Assembly: GCA_039881145.1 (NCBI GenBank)
Contig: JAYKKI010000006.1
Location: 6,642,501 to 6,706,500 of the forward strand
DNA from: Druceiella hillmani
Lineage: Eukaryota; Arthropoda; Insecta; Lepidoptera; Hepialidae
Length of the DNA stretch: 64,000 nucleotides
Direction: 5' to 3'
Of the stretch, positions 1 through 11,180 are shown piece after piece. The notes under the pieces were generated by a model. That model had not been told where the DNA came from, did not search any database, and saw only the letters and a program-made list of their open reading frames with translations. The stretch's first letter is position 1, and each line of letters opens with the position of its first letter. The position numbers were made by a program, and so were the translations under genes.

Positions 1-1235
1 TGACCCTGACTGGTTTACCAGGTAGAAAAGTATAGTATCGTTTGATGAATAAAAGTTAAATGGACAGTTGGTGCAGAAAAAAGTGAAAATAAGGTAAAAT
101 GTGAGAACGTTTGTTCGAAAAGAACAGGTAGCCTTGATGTGAACGAGATTACCAATATTACGAAGCTGATATTTTTATACTGGTGCTTTAGAATAATATA
201 TTGACTTGAATTTTTCTATTTTTTTTCTACTCGGCCGTGTAAAGACTATCATGTAAAAAAATTCAAACAATTTAATACCCTGTAACTGCACCACTTTTAA
301 TATTTAAAAGAGCGTGCTAGACAATCTACGTTGATTTCATCCTGGGGTTAGAGTTGTTACAAAATTATCGACGTTGACATCGGTATTAATTCCGTGTAGT
401 TAACTACACGTCGACAATTGATTATTTTTAAAATTGAAACATCAAGAGTTTGTCGTATAAAAGGAAAGACTAATAAAAAAATAAATTATTCAACAAAATA
501 TATAAGCACGACTGAGTTAAACAAAAAAGAAATGAAAAGTAAAAACGAGTAGCTACAATAGACTTGTGATTAAGAATCCTTATAATGGACTGTTCTTAAT
601 TTTCAATCATAACATGTCACATGTAAATTTATATTTTTGCTTGAAATGTGCATCACCAATTGAGAGGCACGCACAATAGCAGATTAATATAGTTTAATTA
701 TACTCTAAACTTCTTTTTATTATACTCTAAACATATATTTTTTTTCAATTTAAATTTTCGCAGCTTCTTAAATTATAATTAAATCTATGACATTCTATTG
801 CAGAACTCGTGCGCGACCGACCGACTGAACTGTAAGTATGTACTGGCGAATGCTTATTATTTATTTTTATTATTACAATATGAAGCCTTATTTTTATCTG
901 AAATGACAAATGTTCACGCAGGGATTCTTGTCAAGTTACTTATTATTAATTTATTAATTGTTTTTATTTTTATCATCATTTTTAACATTTTTAAATAGTG
1001 TGCAATTCTTTAAACTAGCTCTTTATGACGATACCATATTCAATATGTTTTGCAAAATTGGTTCAGCTGTTTCGTCACTACAGGGAAACAATAAATTTTA
1101 ATAGTTACAGTCGTTTAAAAACTAGCCGTCTGGCTATAGATTAAAAAAACATAGTGTAACAAATGTCATTTACATGACTTTGACATTTTATAATGCCCTC
1201 AGATTCTATATTAACATTAAACGTATTCACACTTT
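1..1235. other. AT-rich non-coding DNA
   Basis: No coding or RNA gene is seen. The one open frame at 798-998 begins with TTG, is built of Leu/Ile/Phe codons expected from AT-rich DNA, and has no recognisable motif. No clear repeat is visible. Confidence 0.5.
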
Positions 1236-1251
1236 ACCAATGATAGATTAT

Positions 1252-1276
1252 TAGGGCGAGCGGAGCGAGCCCTATC
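1252..1276. repeat. GC-rich short palindrome in AT-rich DNA
   Basis: A stretch reading AGGGCGAGCGGAGCGAGCCC pairs its AGGGC start with the GCCCT end to give a short hairpin. Hairpin-like GC-rich words of this type are common in dispersed insect repeats and near Helitron 3' ends. No flanking element end could be fixed, so its origin is inferred only. Confidence 0.35.
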
Positions 1277-1320
1277 ACTATCCCACAACCCATACAGTTT
1301 TGTGGTACACTTTATGACAA

Positions 1321-2160
1321 AACTATCACACCTCTAGATTTGAAATTTAACATAATAATTTAAAGTCATGTCTAGATTTGTTATCTATAGTTTTTTTTTG
1401 TATTTAAACCTTTTACTAAATCATGAAAAAATACGAAACAACGATGCGTAATACTAGCATATGGTTACTAGTGCCATCTGTTATAACATTACGGAATTAA
1501 TAGAGCATGCATGCAGATGTTTCATATTTCTAGAATGTTTAATAACAAAATCGAAACGTGATGTGTGAATGTTTTCATCAACTAGACTGTTGCTAAAGTC
1601 ATCTCTTAAAATTACAAAGTTAAGATATGCGGATGTGTAATATTTCGAGAAAGAGTGTTTACTAATAAAATCGAAATGTGATTCGTGGTTGTTTTTATTT
1701 TGTAAATTAATGGACAGTAAATTGTGGAAGTTAAATAACTTACATAAATCGAATAAAACAAGATATAGAAAGGTGATGAATTGGGAAATTTTGGATATAA
1801 GTACCTATTTAAGATAGATAATGTATATTAATATCGGAAGTTAATATTTTTCACTTAATTTTTGACGAGATGAGTTTTAAAGTTAACAAATGCTTTAAGC
1901 TAAATCCATCTCAATTTCGTATTGACAAGTACAATTTGTATTGGCCCTGTTTTTTTGTACTTGTTTCTACTATTTAGATTTATTAATTTTATACATACAA
2001 TAATATGATCATTACGTGAAACTGAATCGACTTACATTTAAAAAAATCAAAGTTAGTTTTTTAATTTTTTTTGGATTATACAGAACAAATTATGAGTAAA
2101 TTTAACCACCTTCCGCTGTTGAGATTTTTTTAAACATCTCTAATGAAATAGTTTTAAACA
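1321..2160. other. AT-rich non-coding DNA
   Basis: No open frame of note, no strong repeat and no recognisable transposon protein was found here. It may be eroded internal sequence of the Helitron whose helicase fossil begins downstream, but nothing in it shows this. Confidence 0.4.
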
Positions 2161-2184
2161 TTTTATATTTGTTGTTGTCACAGT

Positions 2185-2439
2185 GAAATACTACGAAGGC
2201 TTACTTTATCGGGTCGTAAAGAACGAGATAATAACCGTTTTTTGATGTCTGATTCAAAAGAACGTCAGAAAAGAATTCGAGATGCTGAATTATATTCTTA
2301 TCAAGAAAATGCCCATTTTTTTAATATGCCGCTAACGTACAACCAGAAAAAGATACATTGCAACTTATATCACCGTCGTTTGTTTGATATTGAACAATAT
2401 GACTTTGTACTCTTTGTCATAAATTTCAATCAAAATTAA
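2185..2439 (+). pseudogene. basic open frame upstream of the Helitron helicase fossil
   Basis: An open stretch rich in Arg, Lys, Asp and Glu (with words such as GRKERDNNRFLMSDSKERQ) lies about 70 bp before the helicase fossil on the same strand. Its charged composition differs from the Leu/Phe/Ile chance frames elsewhere in the window, so it may be another piece of the same decayed element. I do not recognise a domain. The annotated open part starts at a TTG at 2242, and no good ATG defines a protein. It could be chance. Confidence 0.35.
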
Positions 2440-2494
2440 CTCAATGAAATTTCTGTAGACAATAATATGGATCTTGAACCACAACATGGTGTTT

Positions 2495-2740
2495 TAAAAA
2501 ACATACTAATTACAATTCATAAGTCGCAAGGTTTAATATTAAAGTAGTTGTAGATATTGGAGAAAAATAATTTTTTGTTGGTTTAACATATGTCGCGTTT
2601 TCAAAAATACAAACATCAGAAGGATTAGCATTAAATAGAAGATTTTCCTATGATGGATTATGTAATATTACAAACTTACATATACTAAATTGTAGGAGGC
2701 GAGAAGAAATTCGTATGCGGAATTCAAGGTGTTACTTAAA
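2495..2740 (+). pseudogene. Helitron Pif1-type helicase, C-terminal fossil
   Basis: Frame-by-frame translation gives TIHKSQG, then a VVVDIGEK-like stretch, FVGLTYVAFSK, then FSYDGLCN and RRREEIRMR. In Helitron Rep-helicase proteins the C-terminal Pif1 helicase ends with TIHKSQG (motif V region), a G-L-T-Y-V-A-x-S-R block (motif VI), then a phenylalanine-rich segment and a basic tail. The order and spacing match. Reading it through needs at least one frameshift near 2533 and passes in-frame stops, so it cannot make protein. The Arg of motif VI is Lys here. Cellular PIF1 is unlikely because no host exons surround it and the tail is Helitron-like. The Rep domain and element ends were not found nearby. 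Confidence 0.75.
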
Positions 2741-3004
2741 TGAAAATTGTTAAAGGAGTAACTATTGTTTCTTTAACAGTAACTAATGTATCATAATTTT
2801 GCCCAACTGTATTGTAAAAAGAATATTTATACATTTCCAAATTGTCATTTTGTTTTTTTTATAATTGTTACATGACAGATTATCCAAATTTGCAATAATT
2901 ACAATTAGTATATATTAATATAGAGATTTCCAAAGTTATATCTACGTACTTATAATTTTATGGATATTAGACAAACTGGTTATATGAGTATGCATTTAAA
3001 TGAG

Positions 3005-3172
3005 TAATCAACCAGAGATCATGCTTTGGATGGTGTTAGAACCGTCGCACATCCTAGGCTGTGTAATAGAGGTATCGTCCACATAAGCATCCGCAAATAT
3101 GTCCAAAGCACTACTGAAGCGCGGCAGTCCCAATTGTATCCTGAAAGCATTATTGTAATGGACGCGTATTAA
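3005..3172 (-). pseudogene. non-LTR retrotransposon reverse transcriptase, C-terminal fossil
   Basis: On the minus strand one frame stays open for over 50 codons and reads HYNNAFRIQLGLPRFSSAL followed by DIFADAYVDD and SNTIQSMISG, ending in TGA. The block Y-N-N-A-(F/Y)-R-x-L-x-x-L-P-R-x-x-S-A-S-x-M-F-(A/V), followed by a degraded Arg/Cys stretch and S-x-N-S-I, is typical of the region after the polymerase domain in many animal LINE ORF2 proteins. Only this block survives; no endonuclease or catalytic YxDD region is visible near it. The exact clade (for example CR1, Jockey or RTE) cannot be fixed from so short a piece. Confidence 0.75.
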
Positions 3173-3384
3173 CTAACTCGCGAGCCCTCACAAATCCATG
3201 CTTTTGCTAGTTTAATTCGTTATTCAAATTATGTTGTAAATAAATATTACCAAAGATCGATATTTTATAGATATCATCATTATACCGATGTTCTACATGT
3301 TTTGATTACCTACATTGAAATACTGATGTGGTCATTCAAAATCGACGATACTTGAACATCGATGAATATCCATCAGCCCTACCA

Positions 3385-3560
3385 GGAAGCTGTGCACCGA
3401 AAGACGTTGCTGCTCTCGCAAATATTTCCGTCCTCATTATTTATTCAGCAATTAGGGTAATTGAATGGCCAGCATCGTATCTCCACGTAATACAAGCATC
3501 TGTTTAATTATTAAGATGGCAGCGCCGTTGGTTGTGCCAATCCACCCGTCATCACTTTTA
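3385..3560. promoter_or_regulatory. GC-richer island, candidate conserved non-coding element A
   Basis: GC content rises above the surroundings. The island holds the 18-nt word ATTATTTATTCAGCAATT at 3436-3453, which recurs exactly at 14851-14868 in another such island, plus TAAT-core words (GGTAATTG, TTAATTATTAAG) of the kind bound by homeodomain proteins. No open frame explains it. That it is an enhancer is inference. Confidence 0.35.
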
Positions 3561-4314
3561 CTCGAGTTCCAGACCAATCTGAGTTTTTGATGAGTTTAAG
3601 TGCATATTCTCAGTATTTTCTGAAAATATATTATTCTCCTTCAAACTTGAATTGCGTAACAAGGTATAGCATGTAAAAACATATTCTACATCCATGGGTT
3701 GATATTTTTAGATAATGAAAATAGGAATGAAGCAGAAGTTATAATAGAAAAATAAAATTGAGTAATGGGTGTAGTAAACATTTTTTGATTTGTGATTTTT
3801 GTTAAGAAAAATCATTATTTTTCAAAAACAAATTTATTTTTGGCAACGTTTTTTCAAACCTAATTACATTTAATTCATCACATTTAATCAAAAACAACTC
3901 TTTCACAAAATAACAGTGAATTACCAGAATAATAATTTTTTTCGAATAGTTATTTTTGAGGTTAAAGGAAAGGAGAATTCCTTTATATATGTGAGACAAG
4001 TGGAAAAAAGTAGCCTTTCCTTTTCCATTTTTGAAGGTGGAGGTTGAAAAAAATAATTTACCCCGCTTGCAGAAATTAGCTAAAAATCTCGGCGTAAAGT
4101 ACAAATGTACAATTATTTTCGTTAAAAAGTAATGATGTAAAAGATTTACAAATTCACCAAAATTAGATCATTTTTGTTATCAATTTGCTTTGCTACCTTG
4201 AAATGGATTGTAAATATTTCGCAGTAAAAATGTTTTGCACTACTATTACATTTATATTAATTTTGAAAAGTGTATCTGGTATTAAAAGTGTATCTGTATA
4301 TGTGTAACTGGTAT

Positions 4315-4703
4315 TTTCTATATCTCTTGTAATTATTGACTTTGCATTGCTGTAGTTATCTACATCTCATATAATTGGATTTTTAGTGGCCGTAGTTGTC
4401 TATACCTTTTGTAATTTTTTACTTTTAGTAGATTTAGCTTTTTATATCTCTTATAGTTGTTGACTTTTTGTAAATGTAGTTTTTCATATCTTTTTGAATT
4501 GTTGAATTTTAGTAGTTGTTGTTGTCCATATATCTTCTAATTATTGACTTTTAGTAGTTGTAGTTGTCTATGTCTCTTGTAATTGTTGATTTTTAGTAGC
4601 TGTAGCTGTTTACATCTCTCGTAATTGTTGATTTTCAGTAGCTTTGGTGTTCTATACCTATTTTAATTGTTGTCTTTTAATAGCTATGTTTATCTGTATC
4701 TTA
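4315..4703. repeat. 42-bp tandem minisatellite, about nine units
   Basis: The word TATCTC (or TACCTT, CATCTC, TATCTT) recurs at 4321, 4363, 4403, 4445, 4487, 4531, 4571, 4613, 4655 and 4697, a spacing of 40-44 and mostly exactly 42. Each unit runs roughly TATCTCTTGTAATTGTTGAC, then TTTTAGTAGCTGTAGTTGTC. Units are diverged by point changes and one- or two-base indels, so the array is old. Confidence 0.85.
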
Positions 4704-5061
4704 GTTCAGTAGTTCCAGAAGTTGGGAGAAGGGGAGCTTTGCTTTATTTTTGCATATTTTTTTAATATATATTTAAATATTTTCATTTTATATGTGGGTT
4801 GATAGGATGTATTTTTATCCCAATTTTAATAAAACATAATTTCTGAAAAATGATCCCTTTCGAGTTTCTATGTTTTGATGACTTCTGAGAAAATTGGTTG
4901 TGAATACATACGAACTTCAAAATTTTATATACTATGTCTTCCATAGCCGTAAAAATATGGTATACATTTAAAAAATATGACATCTAGAATCATCGACATA
5001 ATTTTCTTGCAACTTTTGCGTGGGATTCTAAAATCCATATTTTTTCATAAAATTTAGCTTG

Positions 5062-5100
5062 AGTAGTTTCCGATAAGGCTCCACCTTTTCGGAAACTACT
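5062..5100. repeat. hairpin with 11-bp perfect stem
   Basis: AGTAGTTTCCG at 5062-5072 is the exact reverse complement of CGGAAACTACT at 5090-5100, with a 17-nt loop. A G-rich run (GGAGTGGGGTGGGG) follows. It may be part of a dispersed repeat; no function is visible. Confidence 0.5.
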
Positions 5101-5601
5101 GGAGTGGGGTGGGGAGAATATATGTTATTAGCTTATTTTTTCATATATCTCTTAAGATAGTTCACTTAAAATTATGAAATAAATATATTTGAGACTATAA
5201 CTAAGTACGCCACATTAAATAAGGAATTAAAAATAAGTTGTGCAGTACTTAATTAGCCCACCCAAAAATTTTCCAGTAAATATTCTTGAGTATTTTAGAA
5301 TTTCACAGACTTTGAGCTACTTTTGAGTTCAAGAGATATTTGCGGATTAATGTGTTTTATTACCGTGAAATGTTCAAATTTCTATGCCAAGCGGTTTCTA
5401 AGACGTATGTTATAAAAAAAAAAAATAGAAAATTTAATCTCAATTTCAATTTAGAAGACTTGTCCGCTGAGATTCACTGACAAGAATGAGCAGAAACAAT
5501 TTATACACCCCCTCCCCCCTTACCCCTTCCTTAAATATGTAAACATGGTAACAGAGAGGTACATTAAATTTCTCTTCGTATTTATTGAGATGTGTAAGTG
5601 A

Positions 5602-5604
<3 letters not shown>

Positions 5605-5657
<53 letters not shown>
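5605..5657. repeat. TA/CA compound microsatellite
   Basis: About 44 bases of uninterrupted TA dinucleotides run into a short CA tract. The minus-strand frame across it (Tyr-Ile repeats) is an artefact of the repeat. Confidence 0.95.
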
Positions 5658-5889
5658 TCACATACACATATATTTGCTAAATTTTATGCACACAGGTCTA
5701 AAATTATAGAAACTTGGATGGTATAGCAGGACAGACATAATTATAAGGACTCCTTATTTATTTATGGAATCCAAATAAATTTATCTTTAAGCTAATAATT
5801 AGAGTGAACAATATTTAAGCATCAATATAATTTAACATGCTCATAAGTACCTATTTTAAGACTTGTTTGCTTTATCTAAATATTAATAC

Positions 5890-6345
5890 ACGGAGAGAAT
5901 ATTTCGTACCCCTTTCTAAGCACATTGCGCTCACGGAGGAATGTGAGACTTGGTGTGGTTAAAATTTATATGAAGAAGTGTTAAAAAACATTAAACTATC
6001 TTTATTAACGTTCATATTGTCAATGTCAAACACATAATAGTCTGTGGTCAAACAATCGCACAAAGTAGAGATTGTCGCCAAAGAATTTTAAAATGTCAGA
6101 TTGATTAAATTGTTTCGAGCTGTGAATTTTGTGTAACTTCAAATGTTCCTTTTGCAATAGTGTGTGGAGTGTATGTCAAGTTAAAAAAGGGTTTATTTTA
6201 TATGAAATTATTATGTAAAGAACACACTAATTATGTCAAATACATCATATGCGCTCTCCCCCGATATAGCAAAACGATATTGAAAAACAATTATGTACAA
6301 TGATTATAGGGGTTATACTCTTTGACAAAAGAATCACGTTAAAGT
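5890..6345. repeat. dispersed repeat, copy A (partner near 12.5-12.8 kb)
   Basis: Segments match 12,505-12,800 in the same order and orientation: AATGTGAGACTTGG against AATGTGAGATTTGG, then TTCAAATGTTCCTTTTGCAA against TTCAAATGTTTCTTTTTCAA, then GTGTGGAGTGTATGTCAAG against CTGTGGAGTGTATGTCAAG, then TTTGACAAAAGAA in both. Copy A has extra sequence in the middle. No protein is encoded. It is an unidentified interspersed element. Confidence 0.7.
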
Positions 6346-6349
6346 TCAA

Positions 6350-8090
6350 ACTCATAAATACAATAAAATACGATACTATAAACTTTTATTCTAAAACTAG
6401 AAAATTTTCTCTTAACGAAAAGTTTTTCTTTTGTTAAATTAATTTTATTGAAGTTTACTCGAAAATCTGTTCATCGATAAAAAGGTAAATCCCGTATAGA
6501 GAGAAAGCTTAGCAGCAAAGTTATTAAATATAATATACGAATTAGTGACAGCTTTAGACAAAGCAGATGAAAAAAGAATAATGCCAGGCGACATTAACAG
6601 AAATCTATGCAATAAATACGGCTTTAAAGTTAAGCAAGATTAATAACCTTTTACGAGGGACGTTAAGAACAATATATTCTTAGGTTTAAAAGTGTATGCA
6701 GTACGTCAGTTTAAAGGTTAACGTTTCCATTATTCATCGTGATAACAGCAATAATGGAGGAAGTGGGAGGCAGTTTAAGGCAGTGGTTAAGTTGAGGCTG
6801 AGCAAATGGTCTGTTACGACATGTTACTTATAAAAAGCTTTAGGGCAGGAGGCATATTAAATTAGCCTAAATGGAAAATGGAAACTGCAAGGGCGAAGTT
6901 GGACTAAAGACAACAATGAGGCTTATAATGAAAGTAAATTGTGCGCTAGAATGAAGTAGCATTTTTAATAATGCGAAAGAAATTTATTTTGATTATGTCC
7001 GTTTAATGTTTTCACTCTAATACATCCCTTTGTGGCAAATTTATTAGTCGCAATGTAATAATATGTTATACTTTGTAATAAGGTACAATAACGATCTTTT
7101 TAATACATTTAAAATTTTGAAAATTAAATTTATTATCTTCACATAAACTTTATTCTTAGCTCAAATCTAAATGAAAAAGGAAAAAAGAAAATTCAGAATA
7201 AAAAATAGCAGATATTATGAAAGAAAAAAGCAGAAACATAGTATGCGGTGATAAAAGTTATATGAAGAGATAATTATTTGAATATCAGAATTGACAGTAA
7301 GATTAAGAAGACGGGATTGGATTTATTTGATTCTAGAACCACTTTTTTGGCCATAGCTTGATCTTTTTTGTTTATCTTGAAGTCTACGGCAAACACTTTT
7401 ATGGTAAACCAATTGTTTTGGTCCACTAAGTAATATAAGACTAAAAATTATATTTAAATTGATTCAGTCGTTTTTATGTAATGTGAGTACAAATGAACAG
7501 ACAGATTAGTTATTTCTCATTTTAATATCGTGTCCCATGATACGAGATTGAAACTCTTAAAATCGGTCTAGTAATTTGGCCCAGCACACAGACAAAGAAA
7601 CAAATAGACAAAATTTTCAAAAAAACGGCCGATTTCTGCTGTAGTTAATATATATTCTCGAACGCATTATGAAGAGTTTCTTACTTCAAAGGAGAAAAAA
7701 ACAAAATCCTTAATAGGTCATTCACATATCCGTTGATATGTCTGTCATGAGCGTTTCATTTCGTTATCGTTTCGATATAGCCACTTTAAATTTTATAAGG
7801 ATTAATTATGAATGCTTTATAGAAAAACACCTTTATAGGGGTTTTTAATCTGTATTTATTGGAAAAAGTGAAATTTAAAAAAAAAATATTCTTAATTTTA
7901 TGTGGCGTGTGTGACATCCATAAAAGGTCGAATTAAGACGATTCCAAAATAATTTTCTTTTACAGAATTTCATGTAAGATGGTTAAGATATGTCTCCTCA
8001 TCTCCGAAACTGATTTAGTGAAAATTATGAAAAACAAACAGCCTTACCAGGGGTTTACGTAAAGTATAATGGAATGATTTTAAATTCACG
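6350..8090. other. AT-rich non-coding DNA with repeat-like tails
   Basis: No gene is seen. A 41-codon open stretch at about 6534-6641 (+) contains IMPGDIN, loosely like the GDFN motif of LINE endonucleases, but it stands alone and is short. Around 7330-7640 phrases such as AATTTGGCCCAGCACACAGA resemble old interspersed-repeat tails. Nothing else stands out. Confidence 0.4.
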
Positions 8091-8137
8091 AGTACATGTA
8101 TATATGTATGTACACCCACACACATACACACACCCTC

Positions 8138-8138
<1 letters not shown>

Positions 8139-8208
<70 letters not shown>
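8139..8208. repeat. TA then TG compound microsatellite
   Basis: About 36 bases of TA (with one TG interruption) continue into 34 bases of TG. The His-Thr and Ile-Tyr minus-strand frame over it is not a gene. Confidence 0.95.
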
Positions 8209-8210
<2 letters not shown>

Positions 8211-8855
8211 ATATATTTTTTTTTAAGCCCAGATTTTATGACGCATAGGTTCAATGAATATTCATCTCAAAATACGATTGTTTCGGAATTAGGAGCATTA
8301 ATGGGTCATTCAGATAATTAAAGCTTTCGTAACGATGCAGGTATTTAAATTAGTGGATTATTTTTTTTTACGCCCGTGTTTTATTTATTTCATTACAGTC
8401 TCATCACTTTGCCATTTACTCAGATATGTCGTGTTTGTTCGAAATTTGTGGGTTACGTGGATTTGGATAATTTTTATTCTGGTCTTTTATAAGCTGATTT
8501 TAATTGGAATAATACTTTTGTGCGCTTAAGAGTGACAGATTTCTCGCAATACAGAAGACAGAGAAGTAGGGTGGTAAATTTCTCGATAATAGTAGGTTTA
8601 AGAAAATATTTCTAGTTTTTTTGTGTTATCTATATATTTGTCTTTCGTATTGTCTATGTATCAGTATTTGGTATTAACTATGTATTGGGAAATTATGTAA
8701 GTGTATTATTACGTGTTTTAATGGCGCTGCGGTTTTTAATGTCTAAGGAAAAGGCAAGCGATGTGTAATCGCAATATAAACTTGAATTAACATTTAATCG
8801 TATGTAATAAACACAATAGCTTATATTTTGTGAGGAATTAAGTATAAGTAAAATG

Positions 8856-9099
8856 CACCCAAACAAATTATTTTTTCTAAATGATACGATCGATATCAGT
8901 TGATTGGTTAATTTTAGATACTAACTTTTAGTTAATTTATGTGCCCCTAAACATTTAAAATCTTATGTGGAAAAAATACTAAATTTTTATGTTGCTAAGT
9001 GGTATCTGATTGCATAAATTAACTAAAAGTTAGTATCTAAAATTTATCCAATCAACTGATATCGATCCTATAATTTAGAAAAAAAAATTTGTTTGGGTG
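8856..9099. mobile_element. 244-bp MITE-like element with 87-bp terminal inverted repeats
   Basis: The left arm (8856-8941) starts CACCCAAACAAATTATTTTT and the right arm (9013-9099) ends with its reverse complement, AAATTTGTTTGGGTG. The arms also share ATCGATATCAGTTGATTGG and TAGATACTAACTTTTAG with few mismatches. Only about 70 bp of non-palindromic sequence lies between. No protein is encoded, so it would be non-autonomous. No certain target-site duplication was found, so the superfamily is open. A simple palindrome with no transposition history is the alternative. Confidence 0.75.
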
Positions 9100-9524
9100 T
9101 ATGTCACTTATATTTAATTTATGTAATAGATCGTTTCATGTGTTATGTGTAATAATTTTAATACAAATTAAATGTAATTTACTTACAATTCAGCTTGTCA
9201 TTTTTCAACGCCCATAGTAGCCAACCTATATCAACCTAAATATAGTCGCTCAAGTTTTAAGTGTTTGTGCGTCTCTGCTTTTTGGTACTATTTATGACCA
9301 AGTATTTTAGTACCTAAATTAAGTGTAAAATTTCAAAATATATTTCTAATACTCAGAACTTCCGAATGCAGAGTCCAACACTTTATTTCTGTCCCAGAGA
9401 CATTAATATACCTTGAAAATTGAACCAATTTTAAATAGGATGTACTAATATTCGGGTTCGGTTAATTCCAGATTAGTGTATGATATTTCTCTGATCAGAC
9501 TCTATCGTTTCTGAAATATATCTA

Positions 9525-9787
9525 TCCTATTAATAAAATTGTCAGAGAGTGAATTCTGTAAATGGAAAATATTTTAAAAAGAGTGATTGGTTTAGCATAA
9601 AGAATGACGTTAGAAGCCATAAAGCTTCTTTTTGTTTATCTATCTGTATGTTAATTATAACGTAAAACGGATTTTAAAGAAATTTGTTATGGTAATAGTT
9701 TAGTCAAGCACAATATACGAAAGAAAACAATCGAATAACTTTTATTACTCCGAATTTCAAGCGCGTGAATCTGTGGGGCACAGCTAG
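9525..9787 (+). mobile_element. short non-autonomous Helitron-like element
   Basis: It begins TCCTATTAATAAAATTG after an A and ends CACAGCTAG before a T. Helitrons start with TC, end with CTRR and insert between A and T, with a GC-richer hairpin just before the end. Here GCGCGTGAATCTGTGGGGC precedes the end and resembles that hairpin in decayed form. The start (AATAAAATTG, then GTGAATTCTGT) matches the start of the element at 31,373, which also ends in CAGCTAG. There is no open frame; it would rely on a Helitron helicase from elsewhere. Confidence 0.6.
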
Positions 9788-9844
9788 TATGCTATAAGAT
9801 GATTAAAATATGCTATAATAGATAAATACATTAAGACAGGGGGT

Positions 9845-10105
9845 AATTGCAAAAGCGTAATAGAAGAAGGGAAACGGTCATTGTAGAGCGCGGCTCGTTA
9901 GCTTGCGAACTGTTCCTTTCGTCTCTTTTTATTGCCTCTCGACTCATTCTCTCATTGCCTTTATATAGCTCGACTCTTAAAAGCTGCTTTGTTGAACAGT
10001 GACAGGCCTTGTTTGATAAACGGCGTGAATTTATTTCGTTTATACATTTAATTCCAAACATCGCTTAGAAAGGAAATAACAATTGGACGATGGTTGAAAA
10101 CAAGA
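9845..10105. repeat. diverged copy of the repeat seen at 16.7-16.9 kb
   Basis: The order of words matches 16,720-16,935: GCGTAATAGAAGAAGGGAAA against GAGTAATAAAAGAAGCGAAA, then TCTTAAAAGCTGCTTTGTTG against TTTCAAAAGCTCTTTTGTTA, then GATAAACGGCGTGAATTTAT against GATAAATGGCAAGAATTTAT, then CAATTGGACGATGG against TAATTGGATGGAAG. It is GC-richer than its surroundings. It could be an old interspersed repeat or a duplicated conserved element. The minus-strand frame at 9831-10061 shows no known motif. Confidence 0.55.
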
Positions 10106-10329
10106 ATTTCGTTTTTATGTGCCGTGTTGTTATTATCCGTGACTTGTGGTTTATCGTTAGTTAAATCAGATGTAATGGTGGCTTTAATGTTTCCGTAAGT
10201 CATCAAAACTGATTTTAATGGATATTTTCTTAAATAATGTTCCGTTTGGATTTCCGGCGCTAATAAGTTTATGTATTTATTAAACGATACTGTATATGAG
10301 AGATATTTGTTTTTTTTTAGCAAAGGAAG

Positions 10330-11180
10330 TTTATAATATTTTTATATCTGTACTTCTATTAAATTTCACAGACATTTACTGTATTTATTGTAAGAAATAT
10401 GTAGTGTTTATGCATATTTAACATAGTTCAGAATTTTAAAGTAGGATATTTTTTATGCTAATATTTGTTTTGTAGCGTGTTTTTAAGTTTTATTTATAAG
10501 TTTAAATGTGTATTTAACATAAACTATTGCAACCTAATAGACTTAACATGTTAATGTCTGTTTATTAAAGTGCGTTTGTTTATACTCGTACATGCATTTC
10601 ATTACCCTGATATGTTAAAATTTTCATTTACAATTTTCACATTATTTTCATGTATTTAAATGAATGCGGAGTGTTTGCGATTAAATCTGTATTCAAAGTG
10701 TGGTTCGTGTGTTTCAAAATAAACAAACTCGCGTGGAAATAAATCAAATCTGTCGACTGAACTTTCAGTCGTTATAGTTAGATGACAGGCGAGTCGATAA
10801 CAGTTATCGTTTGGTGACAATTGAGTATGGTTGAGATTAATTAATATTTGCAGTTTAATTATTGCATGTATAACTAGTTTAATGATATTATGTAATGTTA
10901 AAATGGAAAACATAATATTTTTCCTCAAATCGCTCAAATTTAATAAGGAGGAAAGTTTTGTTTCTTTTTTATTAATTGACGTAAATTCTTCTAGTCCGTA
11001 GGTTATAGAATGCATTATAATGAAATTCGCGCAGTTAGAGGGGAAAGAGAGTGAGAGAAGACGGGATGCTTGGCGCGAGTATATCGCAAGCGCATCATGT
11101 TGCGGTACATTCTTATATTTTTGTTAATCTAATGGCTGGGTACGTGACACATGTGCTGTCTTGCGTCAGCAGCTTCATAG
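10330..11180. other. non-coding DNA with a GC-richer stretch at about 10.66-10.85 kb
   Basis: The 119-residue minus-strand frame at 10,656-11,015 starts with a true ATG and is the longest frame outside the transposon. It has no recognisable domain and its composition (Leu, Ile, Asn, His) fits chance in AT-rich DNA. The stretch 10,660-10,850 has higher GC and a FOX-like AAATAAACAAAC word, so a regulatory role is possible but unproven. Confidence 0.35.

Noticed and set aside
5446..5667. Minus-strand frame with Tyr-Ile repeats
   Set aside because: It is the translation of a TA/CA microsatellite. The same applies to frames at 8015-8254, 12807-12998 and 23203-23561.
6534..6641. 41-codon stretch with IMPGDIN resembling a LINE endonuclease motif
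   Set aside because: Too short and isolated; no second endonuclease motif was seen on either side.
10656..11015. 119-residue minus-strand frame with ATG
   Set aside because: No known motif, composition as expected by chance in AT-rich DNA, no splice or start context that supports it.
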